A stretch of 64,000 bases of DNA from Nitrosopumilus ureiphilus (GCF_013407185.1 NZ_CP026995.1:2024954-2088953), one strand, 5' to 3'; positions 1 through 7,478 are shown, counted from the first letter of the stretch. Notes: generated by a model from the letters alone, not told the origin. Translations and numbers: made by a program.

Positions 1-287
1 ACATTACAGAAGATGATTTACCAACTGTAAAGAAAGTAGTATTGTCTAGTGCTCCAAAAGAAAGAGTGGAATTACTCAAACTTTTAGTTGAGAACAATGG
101 TGAACTGACCTCAACCAAATTCATGGAAGTGAAGAAGGTAACAAGAATGACTGCACTAAAGACCATGAAGCAGTTGGAGATACTTGACCTTGTAGACGAA
201 GTAAAGATTTCAACTGTGACAAAGCCATGCACTGCGATACGATTGAAAGAGCACTTCATGTGGCTGGTTGAAGAAGGGATACAATAG
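1..287 (+). CDS. C-terminal part of an unidentified protein with a winged-helix end (truncated by window edge)
   Basis: The reading frame is open from the first bases of the window and ends at TAG 285-287, so this is the 3' part of a longer gene. A TTG at 42 could act as a start, but the frame continues upstream without a stop. The visible residues (ITEDDLPTVKKVVLSSAPKE, then a helix-rich stretch with KKVTRMTALKTMKQLEILDL) look like a helix-turn-helix or winged-helix domain. Such domains often end replication helicases/primases of archaeal mobile elements, but that is only a guess. It lies next to a restriction-modification island. Confidence 0.5.
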   Translation, partial: ITEDDLPTVKKVVLSSAPKERVELLKLLVENNGELTSTKFMEVKKVTRMTALKTMKQLEILDLVDEVKISTVTKPCTAIRLKEHFMWLVEEGIQ

Positions 288-302
288 GCGCCTCTCTCAG
301 GC

Positions 303-333
303 CCTATTTTTTTATATTTTTTAAAAATATAGA
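303..333 (+). terminator. T-rich putative terminator after the partial gene
   Basis: Two T-runs (about 307-313 and 317-322) follow the stop at 287, and the second is complementary to the adjacent A-run, so a weak hairpin is possible. Archaeal termination at T-tracts is established. The convergent vsr gene ends at 358. Confidence 0.4.
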
Positions 334-357
334 AAATTACCCCCTGTGTGATATTTT

Positions 358-762
358 TTATTTTTCTAAAACTTTTCTTATGATCCTATCAATGCATATT
401 CCTGTTCTTTTCTCAATATCGTGCTCCCAGAATCGGAGAACCGACCATCCGTCTCTTCTGAGTTTTCTAGCAATCTTGGCATCACGTCTCATATTTCGTT
501 CAATCTTATCTATCCAGAACTTCTGCCTAGGTTTTTTCTTCTTGTGATAATTGTATCCGTGCCAGAAATCTCCGTCGCAGAAGATTATGATCCTTTCTTC
601 TTCTAGGACAAAGTCAGGATTCCCAAACATCTTTGGATACATCTTGTATGAAAAGCCCAGTCCTTTGAGAATCTCGTTCATCTGCAAGTCTATCTTTGTG
701 TTGGTTCCCCTGATCCGGGACATTACCCATGATCTCTTTTCAGGAGTAAAGATGTCAGTCAT
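358..762 (-). CDS. vsr: Very-short-patch mismatch repair endonuclease (Vsr)
   Basis: The 134-aa protein matches the Vsr family in length and motifs: N-terminal RSWVMSRIRGTNTK, central PDFVLEEERIIIFCDGDFWHG with the active-site Asp and FWHG element, and C-terminal KIERNMRRD plus GWSVLRFWEHDI. Vsr nicks beside T:G mismatches that arise when 5-methylcytosine deaminates, so it normally accompanies a Dcm-type methylase. Here the methyltransferase lies at 2102-3124 and a cognate-type endonuclease at 1434-2105. The ATG at 762 lies about 23 bases from a TATA-like element shared with the divergent atpK copy, which suggests a leaderless mRNA. The set was probably acquired by transfer. Confidence 0.93.
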   Translation of the reverse strand: MTDIFTPEKRSWVMSRIRGTNTKIDLQMNEILKGLGFSYKMYPKMFGNPDFVLEEERIIIFCDGDFWHGYNYHKKKKPRQKFWIDKIERNMRRDAKIARKLRRDGWSVLRFWEHDIEKRTGICIDRIIRKVLEK

Positions 763-778
763 GGTTTTCTAATGAAGT

Positions 779-791
779 TGAGTTAAATAGT
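779..791. promoter_or_regulatory. Possible bidirectional TATA element between vsr and the atpK copy
   Basis: The sequence GTTAAATAG reads as a TATA-like box on both strands (CTATTTAAC on the other). It is centred about 23 bases from the vsr ATG (762) and about 27 bases from the atpK-copy ATG (813), both suitable for leaderless archaeal transcription. Confidence 0.5.
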
Positions 792-812
792 GTAAAAAAT
801 CTTCGAGATCAG

Positions 813-1118
813 ATGAAAACTATCGTCATGTTACTTTTGGCAGCATCAGCAATTTCAATTCTAGGTTCGACTGGGGTTGCATTTGCTCAAGAAGATGGTG
901 CATCTAGTGGTGACTCTATGAAACTACTCGGTGCGGGCTTGGCATTTGGTATTGCAGCAGGCGGGGCAGGAATAGGTCTTGGCCAAGTAGGTGCAGCAGG
1001 TCTTGCAGTAATCAGTGAGAACCCAGCTTTACAATCTAAGGTGTTCATCTTCGTAGGTATGGTCGAATCAATCGCAATCTACGGCATTGTCATGATGTTT
1101 ATTATTCTAGGACAGTAG
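813..1118 (+). CDS. atpK: A-type ATP synthase c/K subunit (proteolipid), second copy
   Basis: The 101-aa product is identical in every residue to the chromosomal c subunit at 44181-44486 (minus strand). It has a signal-like N-terminus ending near AFAQ, a Gly-rich first hairpin helix (GGAGIGLGQVG) and a second helix with the ion-carrying Glu in VGMVESIAIYG. The two genes differ at 21 bases, all synonymous by my alignment, and similarity stops at the start and stop codons; upstream and downstream DNA is unrelated. This copy has more G/C at third positions. It sits between vsr and a small wHTH gene inside a restriction-modification island and has its own TATA-like box. Strong selection on the protein implies that it is, or recently was, expressed; it may come from a related strain. 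Confidence 0.95.
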   Translation: MKTIVMLLLAASAISILGSTGVAFAQEDGASSGDSMKLLGAGLAFGIAAGGAGIGLGQVGAAGLAVISENPALQSKVFIFVGMVESIAIYGIVMMFIILGQ

Positions 1119-1128
1119 CAGTTAATCC

Positions 1129-1371
1129 ATGAGAAAACCTCCAAAGGGGAGCAGTGAGTCGCTTTCATCTGAAAAATTATTTGGTGTTCTTAAGACAAAG
1201 GATCAGTGGGATAACTCAGAACTGCTGGAGTTTCTGATGCCATTGTATACCGCTTATGACAAGGAGGGTTTGGGGCACAGAATGCGGCAAATACTTTCGG
1301 AATACACGAAAAAAGGGCTGCTCAAAAAGATGGGAAGAGGCACATATTCTGTAATGTCAAAGACATGTTAA
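1129..1371 (+). CDS. Small putative winged-helix protein
   Basis: This is an 80-aa basic protein that begins 10 bases after the atpK copy, so the two may be cotranscribed. The C-terminal part (MRQILSEYTKKGLLKKMGRGTYSV) has the form of a winged-helix recognition helix and wing: a helix, GLLKK, then a Gly-turn strand. I do not recognise a named family. It lies directly upstream of the restriction endonuclease gene, where controller (C) proteins of R-M systems often lie, so a regulatory role is possible. Alternatively it is an ordinary hypothetical protein of the island. Confidence 0.6.
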   Translation: MRKPPKGSSESLSSEKLFGVLKTKDQWDNSELLEFLMPLYTAYDKEGLGHRMRQILSEYTKKGLLKKMGRGTYSVMSKTC

Positions 1372-1433
1372 CTCAGATAGTTAATTAGAAAAACAGCCGA
1401 ATTACTTTTAGGCTTTATTGGTACATAGATTTC

Positions 1434-2105
1434 ATGCCAAACAATTATGTCGATTTTGTTTCAGATGACGATTTTGAGTCCTGCGTCAGCTGGGTAGTAA
1501 GTGGGTATCAACAAAACGGCAACAGCGAGAGAAATGGAATCGATCCATTCAAAACTGTGTTTGACATGTACAATAAGGATATGTCATTTGCATCTTGGAA
1601 GAAGGCGGAAGAGGTTAGGCAAAATGACAAGACGGTAAACAACAAGGTAGGGGAATTCCACCAAAAACTTCTTGGCAGTGTTGATGGTTGGAGAGATCTT
1701 CAGACAGGGGATGTTGCAGATATTTGCAATGATGCTGAAACAATTTTTGTAGAGTTAAAGAATAGATGGAATACTGTAAAGGGATCAAATATGATTGACA
1801 TGTGGAAAGATCTTCATGACATAGTTACTAACTCACACAGAGGATCTACAGCGTATTGGGGATTCATTAACGCAAAAAATGGCAGCAGTGGCGAAAGTGC
1901 GTGGACAATTCAAGGAAAAACACATCCCAATGTGAAAAAGATTTGGGGGAAGAGTATTTACAAAATGATAACAGGGAAAGATGCAGCATTGGAAGAAGTG
2001 TGGGCCGCACTTCCAAAAGTTCTGGACAAAGTGTTGCAAAAGACAACCACAGTTGATCAAGGAGACAAAGACAATCTTATTGCATGGTTCCAAACTGGGT
2101 ACTAG
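1434..2105 (+). CDS. Type II restriction endonuclease, Eco47II/Sau96I family (predicted GGNCC)
   Basis: The 223-aa protein follows the Eco47II-type layout: an N-terminal FVSDDDFESCVSWVV segment, IDPFKTVFDM, then FHQKLLGSVDGWRDL and the presumed catalytic region ELKNRWNTVKGSN, which matches the E(V/I)KNK.NTVKGS block that I associate with Eco47II and Sau96I. From memory of those enzymes the predicted target is GGNCC (inference). It is convergent with the cytosine methyltransferase, overlapping by 4 bases (2102-2105), and shares the island with vsr. It appears full length. Confirmation would need a profile search against the Eco47II restriction enzyme family. Confidence 0.85.
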   Translation: MPNNYVDFVSDDDFESCVSWVVSGYQQNGNSERNGIDPFKTVFDMYNKDMSFASWKKAEEVRQNDKTVNNKVGEFHQKLLGSVDGWRDLQTGDVADICNDAETIFVELKNRWNTVKGSNMIDMWKDLHDIVTNSHRGSTAYWGFINAKNGSSGESAWTIQGKTHPNVKKIWGKSIYKMITGKDAALEEVWAALPKVLDKVLQKTTTVDQGDKDNLIAWFQTGY

Positions 2106-3124
2106 AAATTTTTGATTTTCAATTGGACAGGTATCTTTGCAACAAGTTCAGGATGAACTAATGATTTGTAAACTTCCTTTGCAACAGCCGTTGCAAGTTT
2201 TACTGGTACTGCATTTCCGATCTGTTTGTATTGTGATGAAAGACTTCCAACAAATTTCCAGGAATCAGGAAACGACTGTATTCTTGCATACTCTCTAACA
2301 GTAAAAGGCCTCACTTCTTCTGGATGGCATCGTTCAGTCATCTTCTGACCTGGTGAGCATGTCAGTGTAAGACAAGGTTCGTCCCATGCAATTCTTCTGC
2401 CCATCCCACGCCTGCCTCCAGTGGAATAGAAGCTCTTTCCCATGTATTTTTTCTGAACTTCAATAGGCATGTTCACCCAAGAGCCGCCAGGAGGCACATG
2501 TTTTAACAGTTTTATTTTTTCATCAGAATATTTTTGTCCGATAGATTCAGGTACGTTTTTGAGAGCATCGCCAAGTGTAATTGGGTTCTTGTTTGGTTTT
2601 GGATACTGGAACTTTATCCCCTTCTTTGTCCCGATAAAGATCACACGTTTTCTTTTCTGTGCTACGCCATAGTTTACTGCATTTAGGATATCATATCTTA
2701 CATCATAGCCAAAAGATGACAGTACTTCCATTATAGTTTGGATTGTCTTGCCATCTTGGTTGCGCAGGATGGCCTCAACGTTTTCTGCAAGGAATATTTT
2801 TGGCCTTATTTCCTTTACGGCTCTTGCAAACTCGTAAAACAGTGTTCCCCTTGTATCTTCAAATCCAAGTTTGTTTCCTGCATGGCTGAATGCCTGGCAT
2901 GGGAAACCGCCTGTAACAACATCTACGTTCATTCCCTTGAAGTCTACTTGTTGAATGTCATCATGGATCACATCCCATTTTGGCCTGTTCTTGCGGAGTG
3001 TTGCAACGCAGTCCTTGTCATATTCCACAAGCATCTTTGTCTCAAACCCTGCCTTTTCAAGTCCAAGTGCCATTCCGCCGGCTCCTGCAAAAAGTTCAAT
3101 GACTGTTGGCTTTTTTCCCTTCAA
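2102..3124 (-). CDS. DNA (cytosine-5-)methyltransferase (type II R-M modification enzyme)
   Basis: The 340-aa protein has the ordered C5-methyltransferase motifs: motif I VIELFAGAGGMALGLEKAGF (AdoMet binding) near the N-terminus, the motif IV catalytic Cys in GGFPCQAFSHAG, motif VI in FLAENVEAIL, motif VIII in YGVAQKRKRVIFIG, a short target-recognition region around residues 205-260, then motif IX RPFTVREYARIQSFP and motif X QIGNAVPVKLA. It would methylate cytosine in the same site that the neighbouring endonuclease cuts, protecting host DNA. Deamination of its product explains the nearby vsr. It ends tail-to-tail against the endonuclease. The length is normal and no motif is missing. Confidence 0.95.
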   Translation of the reverse strand: MKGKKPTVIELFAGAGGMALGLEKAGFETKMLVEYDKDCVATLRKNRPKWDVIHDDIQQVDFKGMNVDVVTGGFPCQAFSHAGNKLGFEDTRGTLFYEFARAVKEIRPKIFLAENVEAILRNQDGKTIQTIMEVLSSFGYDVRYDILNAVNYGVAQKRKRVIFIGTKKGIKFQYPKPNKNPITLGDALKNVPESIGQKYSDEKIKLLKHVPPGGSWVNMPIEVQKKYMGKSFYSTGGRRGMGRRIAWDEPCLTLTCSPGQKMTERCHPEEVRPFTVREYARIQSFPDSWKFVGSLSSQYKQIGNAVPVKLATAVAKEVYKSLVHPELVAKIPVQLKIKNF

Positions 3125-3234
3125 TCTATCTTGATCAGGATCCTATTCCATTTAATTTTTGTCTGCAAAAAGTTTGGACTAAAGGTAGTCTGTTTTTCTA
3201 AACTGTAAATATTGCATGAAGTTTAAATTTGTGT

Positions 3235-3308
3235 GGGCCGGTAGTCTAGCTGGTTAGGATACCGCCTCGACACGGCGGTGATCGTGAGTTCGAATCTCTC
3301 TCGGCCCA
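3235..3308 (+). tRNA. tRNA-Val (GAC), with C at position 33
   Basis: A cloverleaf fits: acceptor 3235-3241 with 3301-3307, discriminator A3308, anticodon stem CCGCC/GGCGG closing the loop TCGACAC, and T loop TTCGAAT. The anticodon reads GAC (Val). Position 33, almost always U, is C here, and the T stem has one T-T mismatch. CCA is not encoded. A TATA-like TTTAAATT lies just upstream. The gene bounds the R-M island on the right. Confidence 0.88.
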
Positions 3309-3361
3309 CTTTTAAAATAAAAATCTGATGAGTATTTACTACAGACACATCTATATTTTCT

Positions 3362-3436
3362 GGGCCTATAGCTCAGCATGGATAGAGTGTTGGACTTCTA
3401 ATCCAATGGTCAAGGGATCGAAGCCCTTTGGGCTCA
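3362..3436 (+). tRNA. tRNA-Arg (TCT)
   Basis: The acceptor GGGCCTA pairs with TGGGCTC with two G-U pairs, the anticodon stem is TTGGA/TCCAA, the loop CTTCTAA gives anticodon TCT, and the T stem is AAGGG/CCCTT. The T loop ATCGAAG departs from the usual TTCGAAT. The discriminator is A3436 and CCA is not encoded. It follows tRNA-Val by 53 bases and ends 2 bases before the stop of a convergent CDS. Confidence 0.88.
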
Positions 3437-3438
3437 GA

Positions 3439-4203
3439 TTAATCTTTTTTGAATCCACCGATTAACAAGGTAATACCTGAAAAAAATATACTTATTGCAA
3501 TTCCATAATATGCCACTCCAATTGATAAAATAGTATCTGCTTTTTGTTCTTCTGCCACATCAATGAGATTTTCAAGAGTTGATTTCATCCAAATCTCATT
3601 TGGATCAGTGATTTCTAAAACTGATGTTTTACTTTTATAATGATCAATTATATTTTTATTTGTTTTAACAGAAACACTTGCAAAATAGGTTCCAGGTTTT
3701 TTAAATTCTATAGATTCAAAACCATTTAGTGAAGATGTTTCTTGACCTTCACCGATATCATTTTCCAAGAAATGTATATTGAACATATCACCATATTGTA
3801 AACCAGGTACTCTATCAAGATCATTAGATAATTGTTTGAAGCTGGATTTTTCATCACTTACAAAAAAATCAGTCATATCTTCATGGAAAATATGTACCAC
3901 GATTTCAGTAGGTAATTCTTTGACTTCAATCAATGCTTGAATTCCTATTGTTTCACCGATTTCAAGTGGTTTAGAATTAGTTTGTGAAATTTCAATTGAT
4001 TCCATCCATTCAACCCATGGTTCTGAGTCACGGAAATCTATTTCGTTATGTATTTCAAAAGGTTCCTGTATTTCATAAGCTTCACGAAAGATATTTGATA
4101 ATTCTACTTGTTTTGCCGCTTCTGTTGCAAAGATTAACGCAACTGCAAACATCACTATTGCCAAACCTATTTTGATAGAATACACTTGATTTTTTTTCAA
4201 CAT
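3439..4203 (-). CDS. Hypothetical protein with N- and C-terminal membrane segments
   Basis: This is a 254-aa protein with a hydrophobic helix near residues 10-28 (IKIGLAIVMFAVALIFATEA) and a second near 228-248 (GVAYYGIAISIFFSGITLLIG) followed by KKD. The roughly 200 residues between are acidic, with beta-rich segments such as PLEIGETIGIQALIEVKE and KPGTYFASVSVKTN, typical of extracytoplasmic beta-sandwich domains in thaumarchaeal surface proteins. No enzyme motif is visible. The stop codon lies 2 bases from the 3' end of tRNA-Arg on the opposite strand. Confidence 0.7.
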   Translation of the reverse strand: MLKKNQVYSIKIGLAIVMFAVALIFATEAAKQVELSNIFREAYEIQEPFEIHNEIDFRDSEPWVEWMESIEISQTNSKPLEIGETIGIQALIEVKELPTEIVVHIFHEDMTDFFVSDEKSSFKQLSNDLDRVPGLQYGDMFNIHFLENDIGEGQETSSLNGFESIEFKKPGTYFASVSVKTNKNIIDHYKSKTSVLEITDPNEIWMKSTLENLIDVAEEQKADTILSIGVAYYGIAISIFFSGITLLIGGFKKD

Positions 4204-4226
4204 ATTTAGATTTCTCCACAGCTATT

Positions 4227-4364
4227 TCAAATCTTTTTCACATTATTACAATTTTCAAATATTTCCTTAAATACACGGAGATCCTGTTCTAATTTTTCAT
4301 GTTGTGTTGTCAGTAATTTATTATTCCCATCTCTTTCTTCATCAAAAGAACTTTCCCAAAACAA
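4227..4364 (-). CDS. Possible 45-aa coiled-coil microprotein
   Basis: An open frame starting at TTG (4362-4364) encodes a charged, helix-forming peptide (FDEERDGNNKLL, HEKLEQDLRVFKEIFE) ending in NVKKI. The composition looks coding, but the start is weak and no clear promoter is visible, so it could also be the tail of a decayed gene. It occupies most of the gap between two hypothetical genes. Confidence 0.3.
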   Translation of the reverse strand: MFWESSFDEERDGNNKLLTTQHEKLEQDLRVFKEIFENCNNVKKI

Positions 4365-4440
4365 TTAGATTGTATGTTATGTGTCTCATAATTCTAAAAA
4401 CCAATTATAAAGTAGGATGAGATATATCATTTCCATATAA

Positions 4441-4764
4441 TTATTTTTTACGATTATCTTCTGCTCTTCCTAATTTTTCACGTAACAAATGAACAGCAAA
4501 TTTTCGTTCCGTAGTTAAATTTAGAGAAAGTTTTTGAATCTTATCTAATTTTATACTAATATTGGATGCAGGATAAATCAGCGTTCCTAAATCAGAAATG
4601 ATTTTTCCCAGTCTTCCAGCATGAAAAGATAATTCTATGAGACTAATCCAGACAAATGTCAGGTCTTTTGAAGGCAATGTCAACGTATTTTCTTCAAAAT
4701 CACTCTGAATGTTTAACGATAATGGTGTTGGATGGGATGCAATTTCAGTGTCCTGCATAATCAT
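4441..4764 (-). pseudogene. Second part of a probably frameshifted gene
   Basis: The 107-aa frame overlaps the end of the upstream frame (4745-5200) by 20 bases. Its first residues (MIMQDTEIASHPTPLSLNI) resemble the internal SHPTPLSL region of proteins that follow a helical FLRDLVEIEFLL region, which is what the upstream frame encodes. I therefore read 4441-5200 as one gene of about 250 codons split by a one-base frameshift near 4745-4764, either a real mutation or a sequence error. The remainder is helical with no catalytic motif. Confidence 0.5.
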
Positions 4765-5200
4765 CTTCCATAGACTTTTTCATTTCAGGGTATTTTTTTG
4801 CAATTCCATTTCTAAGATGGACTGGGGAAAAGTTTTGGATTCTTGTTTTTTTATCAGCTTTCCACCATGTTGTTATTTTTTCAGGATAAATCGTAAAAAA
4901 CAGTAAAAGAAATTCAATTTCAACTAAATCACGTAAAAATGATAAAGTTTGAATTTCAAGGCCAGAGGTTGCAATCAATGTGACAGATTGTAAAGTTTTA
5001 TGAGATCTAATTACAAGTTCACGAAAAGCATTAACAGTAATTTCATTTTTATTAAAAGGTATTTTTAAAAAATCTTCAAGTATTTCGAATGAGAGTTCAA
5101 TAATTTGAAATCTTTCTTCCATTCCGTTTATTTTTCCGTATTCTGAATAGATCTTTTGTTGTGCTTTGAATGCATTATTTTGGAATTCTAAAATTTTCAC
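4745..5200 (-). CDS. Hypothetical helical protein, first part of a probable split gene
   Basis: The 151-aa frame starts at GTG 5200, about 25-30 bases from a TATA-like TTTATTAC, so it is a likely leaderless gene. The content is helical: FQNNAFKAQQKIYSEYG, then a hydrophobic block IQTLSFLRDLVEIEFLLLFF, then PEKITTWWKADKK. Proteins with this layout often continue with a Y..LS..SHP.P segment, which is found in the overlapping frame 4441-4764. A single indel would join the two. The function is unknown. Confidence 0.55.
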   Translation of the reverse strand: MKILEFQNNAFKAQQKIYSEYGKINGMEERFQIIELSFEILEDFLKIPFNKNEITVNAFRELVIRSHKTLQSVTLIATSGLEIQTLSFLRDLVEIEFLLLFFTIYPEKITTWWKADKKTRIQNFSPVHLRNGIAKKYPEMKKSMEDDYAGH

Positions 5201-5279
5201 AATATTACTTTGAGGGATAAGTAATAAAGATATGATGAAAGAAAATTGCTACCAGTATTATTAGTTCATATTAAAAAAA

Positions 5280-6392
5280 TTAAAGATTTGGAACTTCAAT
5301 CTTGTTTGTTCTCAAATATTGTAACAAATCATTGAATTTTTCTTCCATCTGAGTATTCTTCGCAGATAACATCTTGATATTTTTCTCAACTGTCTCAAAG
5401 TCAGAAATTGTAAGCTGTGGTTCAGCATCAAGATACATCTGTTTTTTCTTCTCTTCAGGTAACTGATAGTACGTATCCATGTAAAATCCATGACCCATTA
5501 ATGCTTCTGCATAGTCACGTCCGCAGACATTGCCCAAAATGGTTCGAAAGTATTTCCGAAATGCGTGAAAGTGGATTGCTCTTCTGCCATTCTCATTTCT
5601 CACAGATAATTCTGGAATCTTTGCTATTTCTCTTCTCAGTCCTGCCTGAAGTCCTTGCTTGGCTGATTGTGCGGGATTCTTTGCCTTGGAGTTGATGTTG
5701 TTCAGAGACAGCCTGCCAAAGATCATGATTTCCTGCAGATCCCAGTTTTGTTTCCCTTCGTGCCATCCAAAGTTCTTCTTGAGATAATCTTTGAGGGTAT
5801 TTGCGGTTTCAGTTGTAATGAAGGTCTCACGAGATGAGCCTCCTTTTGCAATTTCTGCCCTTACATTGATCTTTACGGGTTTGGAATCAAAGTCAACATC
5901 AGACAGTTTTAGTTGGGTAATCTCACCAATTCTCAAGCCACTTGAACATGAGATTAGGATTGTTGTCTGCAGTTTTGAAGAAGAATTGCGCAGAATTCTA
6001 AGAATCATTTCTTTTGTTAATGCAACTTCTCTTGTACGGACAATCTTTGGAACTTTGATTAGTTGCTTGTAGTCATCAGAGTTTATCCGGATTCCCCAAT
6101 GACGTAGATACCCTTTCAGACCACTAAGGTATGTTCTGAGACCTTGCGCTTTGATGTTTTTCTTGTCAAGATAGATTACAAAGTTTCGTATTACCTGATA
6201 GAGATCAAGTTCTTCTGATTTTATCTTTGATACGACTTGTGCCTCATCTGTGTCATAGTAAGATTGTGAAAACTTTCTGAAGTGATTCAATGCAGTACGA
6301 TAAGTGATTCTTGTCTTCTCGCTGTGTGAAATAAGATATACAGAGTCTAGGAATTCAGTTGCTACTTGTTGTGGTGTAAGTTGTGTTGTCAC
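5280..6392 (-). CDS. Tyrosine recombinase / site-specific integrase
   Basis: The C-terminal catalytic domain of the phage-integrase family is clear: Arg in SSGLRIGEITQLKLSDV, HxxR in FHAFRKYFR, His in ALMGHGFYMDTYY, and a downstream Tyr (KKQMYLDAEP) as nucleophile candidate. The N-terminal SAM-like core-binding domain spans roughly residues 10-110 (TEFLDSVYLISHSEKTRITYRTALNHF). The longest frame begins at 6476, but its first 28 residues look non-coding. I choose GTG 6390-6392 because a TTTAAATA box lies 23-32 bases upstream. It ends in a short coiled segment. It could serve an integrated element or be a resident recombinase; I found no flanking att repeats. Confidence 0.88.
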   Translation of the reverse strand: MTTQLTPQQVATEFLDSVYLISHSEKTRITYRTALNHFRKFSQSYYDTDEAQVVSKIKSEELDLYQVIRNFVIYLDKKNIKAQGLRTYLSGLKGYLRHWGIRINSDDYKQLIKVPKIVRTREVALTKEMILRILRNSSSKLQTTILISCSSGLRIGEITQLKLSDVDFDSKPVKINVRAEIAKGGSSRETFITTETANTLKDYLKKNFGWHEGKQNWDLQEIMIFGRLSLNNINSKAKNPAQSAKQGLQAGLRREIAKIPELSVRNENGRRAIHFHAFRKYFRTILGNVCGRDYAEALMGHGFYMDTYYQLPEEKKKQMYLDAEPQLTISDFETVEKNIKMLSAKNTQMEEKFNDLLQYLRTNKIEVPNL

Positions 6393-6414
6393 GAGAATTA
6401 GAATGTGTAAACTG

Positions 6415-6424
6415 TTATTTAAAG
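6415..6424 (-). promoter_or_regulatory. TATA box of the integrase gene
   Basis: The minus strand reads CTTTAAATAA, ending 23 bases upstream of GTG 6392. This is the usual distance for a leaderless archaeal transcript and argues against the longer frame that starts at 6476. Confidence 0.55.
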
Positions 6425-6485
6425 TTATATAGTTTATATATTTCATATACAGGATATATAATGATTTAGATAACAATTATAGAAA

Positions 6486-7190
6486 TTATTTAGAATTGTA
6501 TTCTTTAAATTCATTTTCACAAAATTGATGAAATACAGTAGATCTATTTTCTTTAGCATCATTTTTGATTTTTTCCATATCTTTGTTCAAAACTCCTTGT
6601 GCAGCTAAAAATGCATCATCTTCCATTCCTAATTTTTCAAATAATCTTGATTTAGCATGAGGAATTTCTTTAAGGCTTGAATCAATTGTTTGAGCTTTAT
6701 CATAATATTCAATTGCATCTTTGTAGTTACCAAGATGACTAAGGGAAATAGCTTTATTCATCAAGGCTGTCACGTCATTTGGATCTATTAAAAGTGAGGT
6801 TTCATAACATTCAAGTGCGTTTTGATGACGATTTAGTTCATTGAAGGATAATCCCATGCTGTTAAGGGCCCATATATCCTTGGAATTTGTAGAAAGAAGT
6901 TGTTTGCATAATTCTAAAACTTGTTCATATTGTTTTAAATTTTCAAGAGCATAGATCTTATTTTTTAATGCATAAGTATCTGAATTTTTTATTTGTAAAA
7001 CTTTATCGCAATACACTATTGCTTTCTCGTATTTTTTTAGATAAATCAAAGATAATGAAATATTCTGAAGTGCGACCATGTCATTAGGGATTTTTTCTAA
7101 TAAATTTTTACAATAATTGTACATTTCCTCATATTTTCCGGCATTAAACATCCTAGTAATCACATTTGTAGGATCTAGAAGATCAATCAT
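6486..7190 (-). CDS. TPR-repeat protein
   Basis: The 234-aa protein is built of tetratricopeptide repeats, about 34 residues each, from roughly residue 15 to 190. Examples are MVALQNISLSLIYLKKYEKA, DIWALNSMGLSFNELNRHQN and VTALMNKAISLSHLGNYKDA. There is no signal peptide, so it is a cytoplasmic scaffold or protein-protein adaptor. The last 45 residues are charged and non-repetitive. It lies between the recombinase and a small RHH-like gene and has no obvious operon partner. TPR proteins are common in thaumarchaea, and the partner cannot be read from the sequence. Confidence 0.85.
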   Translation of the reverse strand: MIDLLDPTNVITRMFNAGKYEEMYNYCKNLLEKIPNDMVALQNISLSLIYLKKYEKAIVYCDKVLQIKNSDTYALKNKIYALENLKQYEQVLELCKQLLSTNSKDIWALNSMGLSFNELNRHQNALECYETSLLIDPNDVTALMNKAISLSHLGNYKDAIEYYDKAQTIDSSLKEIPHAKSRLFEKLGMEDDAFLAAQGVLNKDMEKIKNDAKENRSTVFHQFCENEFKEYNSK

Positions 7191-7270
7191 ATTACTATAA
7201 TATAATGAAGATTCATTATCTTTAACCTATTCTCACAAGTAAAATTGAATCTAGTAAAGTTAGACTTGAA

Positions 7271-7414
7271 TTATTTTAGAACTTTACGTAGTGTTTCATT
7301 CAATACTTTGGAATAACTGTAAGATGATTGTTCCTGTTGAATCAATTTTGCTTGACGAAGTCGTAATTTTTTATCAAGATCTTCATCAATCATTATTGTT
7401 ACTCGTTTACTCAT
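7271..7414 (-). CDS. Small ribbon-helix-helix-like protein (47 aa)
   Basis: A 47-codon gene runs from ATG 7412-7414 to TAA 7271-7273. It starts MSKRVTIMIDEDLDKKLRLR, the typical beta-strand (KRVTIMID) followed by DLDKKLR helix of CopG/Arc-type ribbon-helix-helix DNA-binding proteins, and the second helix is YSKVLNETLRKVLK. Such proteins bind DNA as dimers. It lies between the TPR gene and a response regulator. It is short but complete for this fold. Confidence 0.7.
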   Translation of the reverse strand: MSKRVTIMIDEDLDKKLRLRQAKLIQQEQSSYSYSKVLNETLRKVLK

Positions 7415-7478
7415 TTGTATCGAATATTTTTTATGAGTTTTATAATATAAGACTATATGAAATGTTCCAAAAGTGGGA

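Noticed and set aside
3235-6392. tRNA-Val or tRNA-Arg as attachment site of an element carrying the integrase
   Set aside because: No direct repeat of either tRNA 3' end could be found near the integrase or at the left edge of the window.
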